Positions 18,155-27,931 of a DNA stretch of 64,000 nt are shown piece after piece. Each line of letters starts with the position of its first letter. Position 1 is the first letter of the stretch. Both the position numbers and the translations under genes were made by a program. Origin of the DNA: Ardenticatenaceae bacterium (GTDB lineage: Bacteria; Chloroflexota; Anaerolineae; Promineifilales; Promineifilaceae); NCBI GenBank assembly GCA_020634415.1, contig JACKBT010000010.1, forward strand, positions 62,001 through 126,000, read 5' to 3'. The notes beneath the pieces were generated by a model that saw nothing but the letters and a program-made list of their open reading frames with translations, did not search any database and was not told where the DNA came from.

Positions 18155-20833
18155 GTGTTTGCAAATTTACTCCATACAAAACTCACCATCCCACCCCTCA
18201 CCGAACCCCTCATCAACCGCCCCACTCTGCTGGCCCAACTGGCGGCCAGCCGCCACCACAAACTCACCCTCATCACCGCCCCCGCTGGCTACGGCAAAAC
18301 CACCCTCCTCGCCCACTGGCTCGCCCATGCGCCCGAGCAGCCTAACGATTTACGCTGTGCCTGGCTCTCCCTCGACGCGGCTGACGACAATTCCAGCCGT
18401 TTTTGTGCTTATTTGCTAGCCGCCTTACAAACAATCTCCCCCACCCTCGGCCACAGTGCCGAACCACTGCTCCAATCCAGCCAAGACCCGCCACCCACCG
18501 CCATCATCACCACCCTCCTCAACGATCTGCACCAGCAACAAAACAGTCTCACCCTGATTTTGGATGATTATCACCTCATCAGCGACACGGCCGTTCACGA
18601 AGCCCTCACCCTCTTCATAGACCAACTCCCCGCCAACACACATCTCATCGTTGCCAGCCGTGCCCAACCACCCTGGCCGTTGGCACGGTGGCGGGCACGC
18701 GGCCAACTGCTCGAAATCACTACAGCCGATCTCCAATTCACCCGCGACGACACGGCCGTTTTCCTCCACACCACCCTCTCCCCCCACCTCACCCCCCACC
18801 ACATCACCACCCTCACCCAACGCACCGAAGGCTGGGTGACCGGGCTGAAGTTAGCCACATTGGCTATGCGAAGCACAGGCGACTACGACCAATGGCTCGC
18901 CAACTTCAGCGGCCAACACCGCTACATCTTCGACTACCTCGCCGCCGAAGTCTTCAGCCAACAGCCAGCCCACATCCAACAATTCCTGCTCGACACCGCC
19001 ATCCTGCAACGCCTCTGCGCAGGGCTGTGCGCTGCTGTCACCAGCCGAGAAAAACTCCCCCAGGCAGCCACCATCCTCCACACCCTCGAACAGGCCAACC
19101 TCTTCCTCGTTCCCCTCGACGAAGAACGCCACTGGTATCGTTTCCACCACCTTTTCAGCGACTTTCTGCTGCGCCAGCGCCAACAGCTTGACCCCGATGG
19201 CATCCCCGACCTGCACCGCCGCGCCGCCACCTGGTATCAGGCCCAGGGCCATCTGGATGATGCCTTGCAGCACCTGCAAGCCATTCAAGCCTACCCCGAC
19301 ATGGCCGCCCTGCTCGAAGCATATGCCCCCCGCCGCTGGACGGCCGCTCGCATGGGCACCGTGCGCCACTGGTTACGCCAACTGCCCGACGACCTCATCC
19401 AGGCCAATACCCACCTGGCATTGGCCTACATTTCAACGCTAATAGACACCTTCAAGCTGGATACGGCCGTTCACCACCTGCGCCAACTCGAACAACACCT
19501 CAACCTCCACATAGACGACCACATCGCCACCGACCTCCACCGCACTGGACGCGAACAAGTCCCCCCAGATGTCTTCAACGAAATCATCGCCCTGCGCGGT
19601 GCCCTCGCCTACTTCCTGCATGATACCGCCGCCGCCCAAAAACTGGCCCCCTACATGAGCCAACACCTGCCCGCCAACCTCTCCCATCGCAGCTTTTTCT
19701 CCCTCAATCTCGGCAGCTACCACGCCTGGGATGGGGCCATCGCCAAGTCCACCGAATATCTGCAAGAAGCCATCCAGGCTGCCCTGGCCGCCGATAACCG
19801 CTATCTGGCTTATCTAGCTTACGGCCAACTGGGCAACTATCAGCTTGATTGGGGACAATTGCACCAGGCCGCCCACACCTTCCAACAAGCACTCAGCCTC
19901 GCCACCCACGCCCCCATCTCTGGCTGGATTTACGCCAGCCTGGCCCAAATCCACACCGAATGGGATGATCTGGATGCCGCCCTCACCTACCTGCTGGCGG
20001 GCCGCGAACACAGCCGCCTGCGCGAAAACCAGGGGATGCTGCTGGCTAACTTTTTGCAACACGCTCAGATTTTATTGGCACAAGGGGATGCTGCGGCAGC
20101 AACGGCCGTTCTCCACCAACTGCCTCCCTCCAACCAACCCCACATCAACCCCGCCCTCATCGCCATGTCCCAAGCCTTACAGGCCCAAGCCGCCCTCGCC
20201 GCCAATGAGCCAGACAAAGCCCACGCCTGGGCCGCCCAATTCACCGATCCCACCGCCGTACCAGAGCAGGAAACCGTCTGCCAAACCCTGGCCCAAATCT
20301 GGCTGTCACAAAATCGCACAGATGAAGTTTTGCAATTGATGGAGCGATTGTTGGCAACGGCCGTTCCCCAACACAACAGCCGCCTCACCATCCACTGGCG
20401 CATCGGCCAGGCCCTGGCCCACACCGCCCAACAGCAGCCAACCCCAGCCTTCACCCATCTCCGCGAGGCCCTTTTGCTCGGCCAACCGGGCGGCTTTGTG
20501 CGCAGCTATTTGGCTTGGGGACAGCCGTTTTACAACCTGCTGCTCCAACTGGCACAGACATACATAGAGGGGGATTTAGAGACGGCCGTTAAACGCCTCC
20601 TCCCCCACTTCCACCAGGCCGGTTTTGCCAACCAGGCCCTCCCCCACCTCACCCCCCGCGAAATGGACATCATGCGCCTCGTTGCCGCTGGCCTCACCAA
20701 CGACGACATCGCCACCACCCTCACCGTCGCCAAAGGCACTGTCAAAAAACACCTCGACAACATCTATAGCAAACTCCAAGTCAACAGCCGCACCCAGGCC
20801 CTCGCCCGCGCCCAAGAATTAGCCCTGTTGTAG
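18155..20833 (+). CDS. MalT-like LuxR family regulator (STAND ATPase)
   Basis: 892 residues from GTG 18155; the open frame upstream only shadows udk. The opening NLLHTKLTIPPL is the usual MalT-family start. Walker A APAGYGKTTLLAHW is near residue 47, Walker B LILDDYHLI near 136, and a sensor-like VASRAQPPWPLARWR near 166. Residues about 370-800 are TPR-like helical repeats. The C-terminus is a LuxR HTH: LTPREMDIMRLVAAGLTNDDIA, with TVAKGTVKKHLDNIYSKLQV. Such proteins activate transcription when an inducer and ATP are bound. The inducer and targets are unknown. Confidence 0.88.
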   Translation: MFANLLHTKLTIPPLTEPLINRPTLLAQLAASRHHKLTLITAPAGYGKTTLLAHWLAHAPEQPNDLRCAWLSLDAADDNSSRFCAYLLAALQTISPTLGHSAEPLLQSSQDPPPTAIITTLLNDLHQQQNSLTLILDDYHLISDTAVHEALTLFIDQLPANTHLIVASRAQPPWPLARWRARGQLLEITTADLQFTRDDTAVFLHTTLSPHLTPHHITTLTQRTEGWVTGLKLATLAMRSTGDYDQWLANFSGQHRYIFDYLAAEVFSQQPAHIQQFLLDTAILQRLCAGLCAAVTSREKLPQAATILHTLEQANLFLVPLDEERHWYRFHHLFSDFLLRQRQQLDPDGIPDLHRRAATWYQAQGHLDDALQHLQAIQAYPDMAALLEAYAPRRWTAARMGTVRHWLRQLPDDLIQANTHLALAYISTLIDTFKLDTAVHHLRQLEQHLNLHIDDHIATDLHRTGREQVPPDVFNEIIALRGALAYFLHDTAAAQKLAPYMSQHLPANLSHRSFFSLNLGSYHAWDGAIAKSTEYLQEAIQAALAADNRYLAYLAYGQLGNYQLDWGQLHQAAHTFQQALSLATHAPISGWIYASLAQIHTEWDDLDAALTYLLAGREHSRLRENQGMLLANFLQHAQILLAQGDAAAATAVLHQLPPSNQPHINPALIAMSQALQAQAALAANEPDKAHAWAAQFTDPTAVPEQETVCQTLAQIWLSQNRTDEVLQLMERLLATAVPQHNSRLTIHWRIGQALAHTAQQQPTPAFTHLREALLLGQPGGFVRSYLAWGQPFYNLLLQLAQTYIEGDLETAVKRLLPHFHQAGFANQALPHLTPREMDIMRLVAAGLTNDDIATTLTVAKGTVKKHLDNIYSKLQVNSRTQALARAQELALL

Positions 20834-20887
20834 AGGCGATCCTTGTCGTCGCCCAATGCCCAACAGGGCAGGCAACAGACCCTGCCC

Positions 20888-22072
20888 CTACCCACGCAGC
20901 GCCGCCAAAAACGCCTCAACATCCGCCGCATTGTTATACACCGATACCCCCAACCGAATGCCTTCCACCATGCGCCGCTGCCCCGCCTCATCCGCCTCAT
21001 ACCACTGCCGAAACGAAATCACCGGCTCGCCAAAGGCCCGATCCAACTTCGCTCGTGTTTCAGCCACATCCGGCGGCAAAAAACTCACAATCGGCGTATC
21101 CGTTCCCAATGGCGTAATGGGTTGATAACCTAGTTTGGGCATCTCCACTTGCAGACGGTCGGTTAACGGCCGTACATACCCCCGAATCGCCGCCACCCCC
21201 AAACCCGTCACATACCTCAGCCCCTCATAAGCACAAACACCCGGCAAAAACGGCATCGAACTCGTCCCCTCATAACGCGAAGCATCAGCAAACACATCAA
21301 AAGCATAATCCTGCATCCCCCGCACCTGGCGCAGCCCATAGCGCGTCTGCCGCACCACCTCACCCTGCAAATCCGCCCGCACATACAAAAAACCCAGGCC
21401 AAAATCCCCCATCAGCCACTTATACGTCCCCGTCGCCCCAAAATCAATGCCCATCGCCCGCACATCAATCGGCGTACTACCGGCCCCCTGAATCATATCG
21501 CAGTACAAATACGCCCCATGCCCATGCGCCAGTTCACTAATGGCCCGCACATCCGCCTTAAAACCATTCACCTGCGACACCAGCGCAATCGAAACCAGCC
21601 GCGTGTTCTCATCCACCGCCTGCTCAAAATCGGCCAAATTCACCTGCCAGTTACGATGGGGCACCACACGCAGTTCAATCACCCCCGCTTCGGCCAGCCG
21701 CGTGTACATATACTTCGAGGCTTCAAAATGCAAATCATCAATAACCACATTGCCCCCCAACCGCGCCAAATTCAGGCCCGCCAGCACCACATTCTCGCCA
21801 TCGGTGGTGCTTTGCACAAAGGCAATCTCCTCTGGCGCGGCATTGATCAGCGCGGCAAACCGTGTTTTGGTCTCCGCCTGCATCTCCGGCGTAAAGCTGT
21901 GGCGGTCTGCGCCCGGCCCCAACGCCCGAAATTGACTGTAGCGCTCAATCGCCTGAAGGGTATGCACGCTGTATGGATGAGTCTCAGCCGCAGCCAGCCA
22001 CAATTTGTGGTCGGCACGAGGAAAATCGGCACGAACGGCCGTAAAATCAGGAGTTATCATTTGTTGCATCAT
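20888..22072 (-). CDS. Class V aminotransferase family (cysteine desulfurase/epimerase-like)
   Basis: 394 residues from the first of three possible ATGs (22072, 22069, 22060). The fold-type I PLP pattern is present: STTDGENVVLAG near residue 90, DDLHFEASKY near 125, VSQVNGFKADVRAI near 178, YCDMIQGAGSTPID near 205 and GTYKWLMGDFGLG near 228, where the lysine binds PLP. Members include isopenicillin-N epimerase-like and NifS-like enzymes; no catalytic Cys loop typical of NifS is evident. It converges with the LuxR gene (54 bp apart). Substrate unknown. Confidence 0.85.
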   Translation of the reverse strand: MMQQMITPDFTAVRADFPRADHKLWLAAAETHPYSVHTLQAIERYSQFRALGPGADRHSFTPEMQAETKTRFAALINAAPEEIAFVQSTTDGENVVLAGLNLARLGGNVVIDDLHFEASKYMYTRLAEAGVIELRVVPHRNWQVNLADFEQAVDENTRLVSIALVSQVNGFKADVRAISELAHGHGAYLYCDMIQGAGSTPIDVRAMGIDFGATGTYKWLMGDFGLGFLYVRADLQGEVVRQTRYGLRQVRGMQDYAFDVFADASRYEGTSSMPFLPGVCAYEGLRYVTGLGVAAIRGYVRPLTDRLQVEMPKLGYQPITPLGTDTPIVSFLPPDVAETRAKLDRAFGEPVISFRQWYEADEAGQRRMVEGIRLGVSVYNNAADVEAFLAALRG

Positions 22073-22241
22073 ACCAACGGATTATCGGGAACTTATCCCC
22101 ATCGGGCAACCACTACACCTCCCCATTATTTGGTAACACACATGTTCTAAAATACGCCTTTCGGCGTATGGTCATCCCCCCACCTCCATGTTAAGATTGC
22201 CCCATAGAAACAGATACCCCAAACCCCTGGAGGTCAAACAA

Positions 22242-22721
22242 ATGAATGTGAACAGAGAAAAATTAAGTCAGGCATACCAGACCAACACCTGGCTCATCAA
22301 CAAACATGCCGAAGGTGTCACCCATACGGCCAGCCTGGCCCAACTGCCCATTCGCAGCAACACTTTTAACTGGGTCCTCGGCCACATTGTGCAGGCCCGC
22401 AGCGGCTTGTTGCAGATGTTGGGTGAAGATGGGCTGGTGAGCGAAGCAGTACAGACCGTTTATGGCACAAACGCACCGGAGTTGGATGGGGCAACGGCCG
22501 TTCCCCTCCCCGAACTCCTCGCCCTCCTGCACCAATCCACCGAGCGCATCACCGCCGCCATCACCAACGCCAGCGACCACACCCTCAACAGCCTCTTCGA
22601 TGCCGAACGCGGCACCACCATCGCCGACCGCATCGCCGGCCTCAACTGGCACGAAACCTACCACATCGGCCAACTAGAAATCCTGCGCCAAGCCGCTGGT
22701 GAGTTACCCGCATTTCCCTAA
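22242..22721 (+). CDS. DinB family protein
   Basis: 159 residues from ATG 22242, chosen because GGAGGT at 22229-22234 gives an ideal ribosome site; the frame is open upstream to 22188. The DinB four-helix pattern is visible, with three likely metal-binding histidines: NWVLGHIVQAR near residue 44, and HETYHIGQLEILR near 143 (two histidines). Family members are metal-dependent thiol S-transferase-like or stress-associated proteins; the specific role is unknown. A second, diverged DinB gene is at 31.8-32.4 kb. Confidence 0.85.
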   Translation: MNVNREKLSQAYQTNTWLINKHAEGVTHTASLAQLPIRSNTFNWVLGHIVQARSGLLQMLGEDGLVSEAVQTVYGTNAPELDGATAVPLPELLALLHQSTERITAAITNASDHTLNSLFDAERGTTIADRIAGLNWHETYHIGQLEILRQAAGELPAFP

Positions 22722-22734
22722 TTTATAGAAACTA

Positions 22735-22780
22735 TTGAGTAAGTGAGTAATCATTCATTCATAATTACCCACTTACTCAA
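22735..22780. repeat. Short-repeat hairpin B (GAGTAAGT type)
   Basis: TTGAGTAAGTGAGTAAT (22735-22751) faces ATTACCCACTTACTCAA (22764-22780): 17 bp with one mismatch, 12-nt loop. It lies between the DinB and YciI genes and ends 15 nt before the YciI start at 22796, which has no recognizable ribosome site. Confidence 0.75.
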
Positions 22781-22795
22781 TTCCCCCATTATCAC

Positions 22796-23110
22796 ATGAT
22801 CGAAACCAACCAATACCTCTACAAAATCCAACCCACTCGCCTGGCAATGGTCACCGACCCCACCCCCGAAGAAGCCCAAATCGTCGGCGAACATTTCCAA
22901 TACCTCCAAGACCTCACCCAAAAAGGGGTCATGATCCTCGTAGGGCGCACCCTCAACACCGACAGCAGCACCTTCGGCATCGCCATCTTCCAGGCTGGTT
23001 CCGATGAAGAAGCACAAGCCATCATGCACAACGATCCGGCCGTGCAAAAAGGGGTAATGCAAGCACAGCTTTTCCCCTACCGCATCGCTTTAATGCAAAA
23101 AGGGGCGTAA
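22796..23110 (+). CDS. YciI-like protein
   Basis: 104 residues, the usual size for the YCII superfamily (dimeric ferredoxin-like alpha/beta barrel). The pattern HFQYLQDLTQKGVMILVGRT followed by STFGIAIFQAGSDEEAQAIM and a C-terminal strand with LFPYRIAL fits. Members are small enzymes or accessory proteins with a conserved His/Asp pair; the role here is unknown. It follows the DinB gene after the hairpin at 22735-22780 and converges with pckA. Confidence 0.8.
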   Translation: MIETNQYLYKIQPTRLAMVTDPTPEEAQIVGEHFQYLQDLTQKGVMILVGRTLNTDSSTFGIAIFQAGSDEEAQAIMHNDPAVQKGVMQAQLFPYRIALMQKGA

Positions 23111-23130
23111 GCCATCCGCTTACACCCCTT
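23100..23130 (-). terminator. Terminator of pckA (minus strand)
   Basis: AAGGGGCGTAAG (23100-23111) and CTTACACCCCTT (23119-23130) form a 12-bp stem with one mismatch. Read on the minus strand it is followed by TTTTTGC, as expected for an intrinsic terminator. It is 60 bp beyond the pckA stop and overlaps the 3' end of the YciI gene. A smaller stem GAGGCTT/AAGCCTC is at 23153-23171. Confidence 0.6.
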
Positions 23131-23190
23131 AAAACCAAAATCAGTGGGAATCGAGGCTTTAGCCAAGCCTCAACACCTGCTGCCAGAACG

Positions 23191-24786
23191 TTACCCTTTC
23201 TTCAGCTTTGGCCCCGCATTCAGAATAGCTTTGCTGCTGCCAGCCTGATATTTCTCAAAGTTTTTGATAAACAGTTCCGCCAGCCGTTTCGCCTGTCGGT
23301 CAAAAGCCTTGCCATCAGCCCATGTCTTTTTAGGGACGAGAATCTCATCAGGCACATTGGGGCAAGTAAGGGGAACAGCCAGGCCAAAGATGGGGTCGGC
23401 CGCAGTCTGCACCTCATCCAAAGCTCCGCTGTGAATAGCATCAATAATAGCTCGCGTGTATTTCAGGCTAATGCGGGAGCCAATCCCGTAGGGGCCGCCA
23501 CTCCAACCTGTGTTTACCAACCAGGCTTTGCTGCCATACTTCGCCATCTTCTCGGCCAAAAGCTCGGCATATTTGCTGGGATGCCACACCATGAAGGCCG
23601 CCCCAAAACAGGCCGAAAAAGTAGCTTGCGGCTCGGTTACACCCATTTCCGTACCTGCCACTTTGGCCGTATAACCGCTGATGAAATGGTACATGGCCTG
23701 TTCGGGGGTCAGTCTACTCACCGGGGGCAACACGCCAAAGGCATCGGCCGTTAACAGAATAATATTCTTGGGATGCCCCCCAACACAGGGAATCTTCGCA
23801 TTAGGAATGTAGTTAATGGGATACGAAGCGCGTGTGTTTTGGGTAATAGAGACATCGCCATAATCAACCGCATGATTGTGCAGATCATAAACAACATTTT
23901 CCAACACCGTGCCAAACTTAATGGCCCCATAAATCTCTGGCTCCTTCTCTGGCGACAAATCCACCGCCTTGGCATAACAGCCGCCTTCAATATTGAAGAT
24001 GCCATCATCCGTCCAGCAATGTTCATCATCCCCAATCAACTTGCGATGTTCATCGGCCGATAAGGTTGTTTTGCCGGTTCCAGAGAGGCCAAAAAAGAGG
24101 CTGACATCTTCATCTGGGCCTTCGTTGGCAGAGCAGTGCATGGAGAGAATGCCTTTTTTGGGCATAATGTAGTTCATGACGGTAAAGATACCCTTTTTCA
24201 TCTCACCGGCATATTCAGTGCCTAAAATAACAATTTCCCTCTGCTCAAAAGAGAGGTCTATACTGGTTTTGGAGGTCATGCCAGTGGTGTAGCGATTGGC
24301 CGGGAACTGGCCCGCATTATAGATAACATAGTCCGGCTCGAATGATTCGAGGTGTTCCTCAGCGGGGCGTATGAGCATATTCCACATGAAGAGGGCATGA
24401 TACGGCCGTGTGCAGATAATGCGGACTTTAATGCGCTCATTGCGATCCCAGCCAGCAAAACCATCTACAACCCACAGCCTTTCGCGTGTGTTCAAATAGT
24501 CTATAGCCCGTTCACGGTTGATCTCAAAAGTATGTTCATCAACGGCCACATTAACAGAACCCCACCAGATGTCATCTTTAGAATCTGGGTGTTCGACAAT
24601 ACGTTTATCGAGCGGGCTGCGGCCTGTCTTCTCACCCGAACGCACCATCAGTGCGCCAGAATCGGCAATGGCGGCCTCCTTTTCGTAAAGCAGTGCCTCC
24701 TGATATAAAATCGGAGGTAAGGTATTACGTGATATGTTATCTACATCAATATTATGCTGTTGAAGGGAAAAATTATGTGCTGTCAT
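23191..24786 (-). CDS. pckA: Phosphoenolpyruvate carboxykinase (ATP)
   Basis: 531 residues from ATG 24786, which has AAGGAG about 7 nt upstream; the open frame continues to 24906 but those 40 residues have no family match. Signatures: [16 protein letters not shown] near residue 49, VDGFAGWD, P-loop [15 protein letters not shown] near 232, [19 protein letters not shown] near 252, and [13 protein letters not shown] with the substrate Arg. It converts oxaloacetate and ATP to PEP, CO2 and ADP, the entry step of gluconeogenesis (or the reverse anaplerotic reaction). It lies 61 bp after the M42 peptidase gene. Confidence 0.96.
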   Translation of the reverse strand: MTAHNFSLQQHNIDVDNISRNTLPPILYQEALLYEKEAAIADSGALMVRSGEKTGRSPLDKRIVEHPDSKDDIWWGSVNVAVDEHTFEINRERAIDYLNTRERLWVVDGFAGWDRNERIKVRIICTRPYHALFMWNMLIRPAEEHLESFEPDYVIYNAGQFPANRYTTGMTSKTSIDLSFEQREIVILGTEYAGEMKKGIFTVMNYIMPKKGILSMHCSANEGPDEDVSLFFGLSGTGKTTLSADEHRKLIGDDEHCWTDDGIFNIEGGCYAKAVDLSPEKEPEIYGAIKFGTVLENVVYDLHNHAVDYGDVSITQNTRASYPINYIPNAKIPCVGGHPKNIILLTADAFGVLPPVSRLTPEQAMYHFISGYTAKVAGTEMGVTEPQATFSACFGAAFMVWHPSKYAELLAEKMAKYGSKAWLVNTGWSGGPYGIGSRISLKYTRAIIDAIHSGALDEVQTAADPIFGLAVPLTCPNVPDEILVPKKTWADGKAFDRQAKRLAELFIKNFEKYQAGSSKAILNAGPKLKKG

Positions 24787-24847
24787 GGGAAACTCCTTGA
24801 AATTGGGAAATAATGTGTATTGTTCTTTTTTCTGTTCAAGCAACCAG

Positions 24848-25840
24848 TTACAGATCAATGGGCTTCGATAGAATCTCCACCAATAGTTGAATCGAGGCTT
24901 CGACATCGGTTGTGTCTACTGTTTCACTTTGAGAATGGGCATAACGGCAGGGAATGGAAATGCAGCCGGCCGCACAGCCTGCGTTGGCGATCTGCATAGC
25001 CCGGGCATCGGTGGAACCGCGTGTCAGCACTTCCATCTGGTAGGGGATGTTGGCTTCTTTGGCCCGTTGTTTCATTAGGCGCACCAGCCCTGAGTGGGCG
25101 ATCATGCCTAAATCTTTGACTTTAACGGCCGTTCCCTGCCCCAACCCCAGCGGCGCAAACTGCGCATTGGGCAAATCACCCGCCGGAGTAATATCCACCG
25201 CCAAACCCACATCAGGGTTCAAGCGGTTCGCCACCACCTCCGCCCCGCGTGTGCCAATCTCCTCCTGCACTGTAAACGCAAAATAAACATCATGCGGACT
25301 GCTTTGCAGCCGCTTCATAGCCTCAATAATCACGGCACAGCCAATGCGATCATCCATGCTTTTGGCCGTGAGACGATTGCCCTGAATGTGTAACGGCCGT
25401 AAAAACCCCGCCGCCGCCCCCACCTCAATCGGGCAATCTTCCGGGCTAGAAGCCCCCACATCAATGTAATGCTTCTCCAACGGATGAATCTCACTCCAAT
25501 CCTTCATCCGTTCACTGTAAATAATCCCCACCGTGCCATCAGCAAACTGCACCCGGTTGCCCAACAGCGTATGGGGGAACACCCCACCCAGATTGGTAAA
25601 ACGCAAAAAACCCTCCTTCGTCACATGCGTCACCATCACACCAATCTCATCCATATGCGCCGCCACCAAGACCCGCAAACCTGTGCCATCCCCCTTCTTC
25701 AAGGCAATCAAATTGCCCATCACATCCGTCGTCACCTCATCCACATAAGGCTCAATTTCGGGCAAAATCAGGCTCCGCATCTGCTCTTCAAACCCAGACG
25801 GGCCATATGCTTCCACCAATTTTTTAATTAGATCATTCAT
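24848..25840 (-). CDS. M42 family metallopeptidase (glutamyl/deblocking aminopeptidase-like)
   Basis: 330 residues. The dinuclear zinc-site pattern of M42 peptidases is complete: [12 protein letters not shown] near residue 60 (His), KSMDDRIGC near 160 (bridging Asp), [13 protein letters not shown] near 188 (catalytic Glu pair) and VDITPAGD near 213; the last His is in [15 protein letters not shown]. It trims peptides from the N-terminus in the cytoplasm, usually as a large tetrahedral oligomer. It is upstream of pckA on the same strand, though pckA has its own ribosome site. Confidence 0.92.
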   Translation of the reverse strand: MNDLIKKLVEAYGPSGFEEQMRSLILPEIEPYVDEVTTDVMGNLIALKKGDGTGLRVLVAAHMDEIGVMVTHVTKEGFLRFTNLGGVFPHTLLGNRVQFADGTVGIIYSERMKDWSEIHPLEKHYIDVGASSPEDCPIEVGAAAGFLRPLHIQGNRLTAKSMDDRIGCAVIIEAMKRLQSSPHDVYFAFTVQEEIGTRGAEVVANRLNPDVGLAVDITPAGDLPNAQFAPLGLGQGTAVKVKDLGMIAHSGLVRLMKQRAKEANIPYQMEVLTRGSTDARAMQIANAGCAAGCISIPCRYAHSQSETVDTTDVEASIQLLVEILSKPIDL

Positions 25841-25885
25841 ATTGTTGACCAGGTTCTGGGGCCGGCCAAAACCTTACTCATATCA

Positions 25886-26560
25886 TTAAACTAAACTGGG
25901 CGATGGTTTTACCTGAAAGGGCACAACCACTGGCTGCAACTGTTCAGGATAACCCTCTGCCTGATAACCGAGGATCATACCACTGATGAAGGGGGTCGCA
26001 AAAGGCCAGGGGTCAATAAAAATCTGGCCTTGTGGTTGAATGCGGCAGGTAACGGCCGTTTCCTCCCCCACCCTGGCCCCAACAGTCGTCGTCCGCTCAA
26101 CCGCCGCCTCAAACGAAAAATAAAAAGCCACATTATCACAAACCCGCGTAATCCTATCCGCCCATTCAAACTCCGCCCGACTGTGCCCCGTCTCCGGCAA
26201 ACGCGCCGCCACCAGCTTGTCAAACTCCGCCATCAACGCCACCCGCTCCGGCGAAAGATTATAAGAACACAACCGGCGCAAATGCAGCTTCATCACAACA
26301 TCCGCAATCGGATCCGCCAATCGAATTCCCAGCCCCCGCCGCGTCATCGCCACCCAATCCGCCTCATCCGCCCCAATAATGGGCAAATCATCAGCAAAGC
26401 CATAATGCCAATCATGCAAGGCCACCCCTTCCACAAAAGAAGCAAAATCCATCGCCGGTCGATCAAACTGATCATTGCCCCACTGCTGCGCCAACGTACC
26501 AGCCAAACGGCCGTGTTCATACTGCGGAATCACAATCGGTCGCATTTTAGAAAGAAACAT
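25886..26560 (-). CDS. DUF3891 family protein
   Basis: 224 residues. The start region IPQYEHGRLAGTLAQQWGND followed by SFVEGVALHDWHYGFAD is characteristic of DUF3891, which has an HD-like helical arrangement of His and Asp residues. Near the end, TCRIQPQGQIFIDPWPFATP forms the second conserved part. No membrane or signal sequence. Function is not known. An internal ATG at 26545 is another possible start. It is 45 bp upstream of the M42 peptidase gene on the same strand. Confidence 0.7.
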   Translation of the reverse strand: MFLSKMRPIVIPQYEHGRLAGTLAQQWGNDQFDRPAMDFASFVEGVALHDWHYGFADDLPIIGADEADWVAMTRRGLGIRLADPIADVVMKLHLRRLCSYNLSPERVALMAEFDKLVAARLPETGHSRAEFEWADRITRVCDNVAFYFSFEAAVERTTTVGARVGEETAVTCRIQPQGQIFIDPWPFATPFISGMILGYQAEGYPEQLQPVVVPFQVKPSPSLV

Positions 26561-26678
26561 ACCTAAACCACCTCATCAACAAACAAAAACAGCTAAAAAA
26601 AGCCCCCAAATTAATACACAAACAGCCCCATCCCCTCGTATAAAAAAACAAAACATAACCTTCAAAACAGGAGCAACC

Positions 26679-26918
26679 ATGACAAGCAATCTTCTTACAC
26701 TAGCCAGCACGGCTGGCGTAATCTGGGGCATATTTCAACACTGGAATGCAGGCGCAAGTTGGAACTTCGCCATTTGGAGCAGCCTGCTTCTCGTCGGCGT
26801 CATCTTCTACCACCACGCCGAACGCTCCACCAACCGCACCCACAGTCACCCCGACGAACAAAACTTCTCCTGGAAATTTCAAGACGGCGACGAACGGCCG
26901 AAAAACAAAAGCCATTGA
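26679..26918 (+). CDS. Small membrane protein of unknown function
   Basis: 79 residues from ATG 26679, which has CAGGAG 6 nt upstream; the open frame further 5' lies antisense to the DUF3891 promoter. Residues about 4-42 hold two short hydrophobic stretches (LLTLASTAGVIWGIFQHW and FAIWSSLLLVGVIFYHH), followed by a polar, His- and Asp-rich tail. I do not recognise a family. It is flanked by a divergent DUF3891 gene and a convergent aldo/keto reductase, with a CCTCCGGGAGG stem downstream. Confidence 0.65.
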   Translation: MTSNLLTLASTAGVIWGIFQHWNAGASWNFAIWSSLLLVGVIFYHHAERSTNRTHSHPDEQNFSWKFQDGDERPKNKSH

Positions 26919-26930
26919 GCAATTTTAGCT

Positions 26931-26986
26931 CCTCCGGGAGGCTTCCTAAACCACCTTACCTCTAACCAGACCCTCCCGGAGGCTTC
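26931..26986. terminator. CCTCCGGGAGG stem between convergent genes
   Basis: CCTCCGGGAGGCTTC (26931-26945) and CCTCCCGGAGGCTTC (26972-26986) can pair over 11 bp (CCTCCGGGAGG with CCTCCCGGAGG). It lies between the small membrane protein (+) and the aldo/keto reductase (-), the place of a two-way terminator, but no long T-run follows. The same element occurs at 36883-36941. Confidence 0.5.
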
Positions 26987-27001
26987 AACCCAATAACTCA
27001 T

Positions 27002-27856
27002 CTACACAAACAACGGCGCACCCTCAAGCTCAGAAAGCATCTCATCCATTTGCGCCTGCTTAGCTGCCTCAAAACGGCTCGCCGCATCCAGCACCTTCGG
27101 CAGCAAATGAATATCACCCGCCGTATTCAAAAAGATATTCGGCCGATTCAGCGCCCAATGAATCACCCGGTCAATATCCTCCTGCTCCTCAAACGGCTCA
27201 TACCACGTTGACCGATTTTGCGCCTTATCCCCCCAAGGCCCCCGCGTCAGCGACTTAATCGTCTGCACCGCCACATTGCGCTTCTGGCACAATTGCAGCA
27301 GCGCCTCAAAATCAGCCGCATAATCCGCATTCTGCATCATCCAATAGTTATAAGGCAGCAGCACCGAATCAAAATCAAAATGCTCCAGGCTCTTCTTGTG
27401 CATCGCCGCCACCGTCGTACCATGCCCCGTCACCCCAATAAAACGCACAATACCTTCTGCCCGCGCCTCAACGGCCGCTTGCAACGCCCCCTCCTCCCCC
27501 ATCGCCACCTCCCACTCCTGCGGGTCAACCAGATTGTGCAGTTGAATCAAATCAAACGAATCCACACGCATCCTTTCCAACGAACGATAAATCTCCTCCC
27601 GCGCCTTCTCATAAGTGCGCTCACCCGTCTTCGTCGCCAAAAAGAAATCCTGCCGATGCTCAGCCATCCAGGGGCCAATCCGTAACTCCGCATCACCATA
27701 AGAAGCGGCCGTATCAATATGATTCACACCATATTCCAACAAAACCGCCAACGTCTCATCCGCTTCCGCCTGCGTCACACTCCCCAACGCCGCCGCGCCA
27801 AACAACGTCCGCGTACTCACATGGCCTGTCCGACCAAAAGGAATCTTCTCAATCAT
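27002..27856 (-). CDS. Aldo/keto reductase
   Basis: 284 residues from ATG 27856; a TTG two codons earlier is less likely. The catalytic tetrad is intact: [12 protein letters not shown] (Asp, Tyr), FLATKTGER (Lys) and DLIQLHNL (His). The chain is short for the family and the C-terminal cofactor part is brief ([27 protein letters not shown]), as in the bacterial AKR group often annotated as putative oxidoreductases. It is an NADPH-dependent carbonyl reductase of unknown substrate. It lies 75 bp after a second AKR gene on the same strand. Confidence 0.9.
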   Translation of the reverse strand: MIEKIPFGRTGHVSTRTLFGAAALGSVTQAEADETLAVLLEYGVNHIDTAASYGDAELRIGPWMAEHRQDFFLATKTGERTYEKAREEIYRSLERMRVDSFDLIQLHNLVDPQEWEVAMGEEGALQAAVEARAEGIVRFIGVTGHGTTVAAMHKKSLEHFDFDSVLLPYNYWMMQNADYAADFEALLQLCQKRNVAVQTIKSLTRGPWGDKAQNRSTWYEPFEEQEDIDRVIHWALNRPNIFLNTAGDIHLLPKVLDAASRFEAAKQAQMDEMLSELEGAPLFV

Positions 27857-27931
27857 TTTCAATTATCTCCTCGTAGTCGCAGCATCCCTGCCGCGACTTC
27901 AACCATACAAAAGCGCGATAACAAATCGCGC

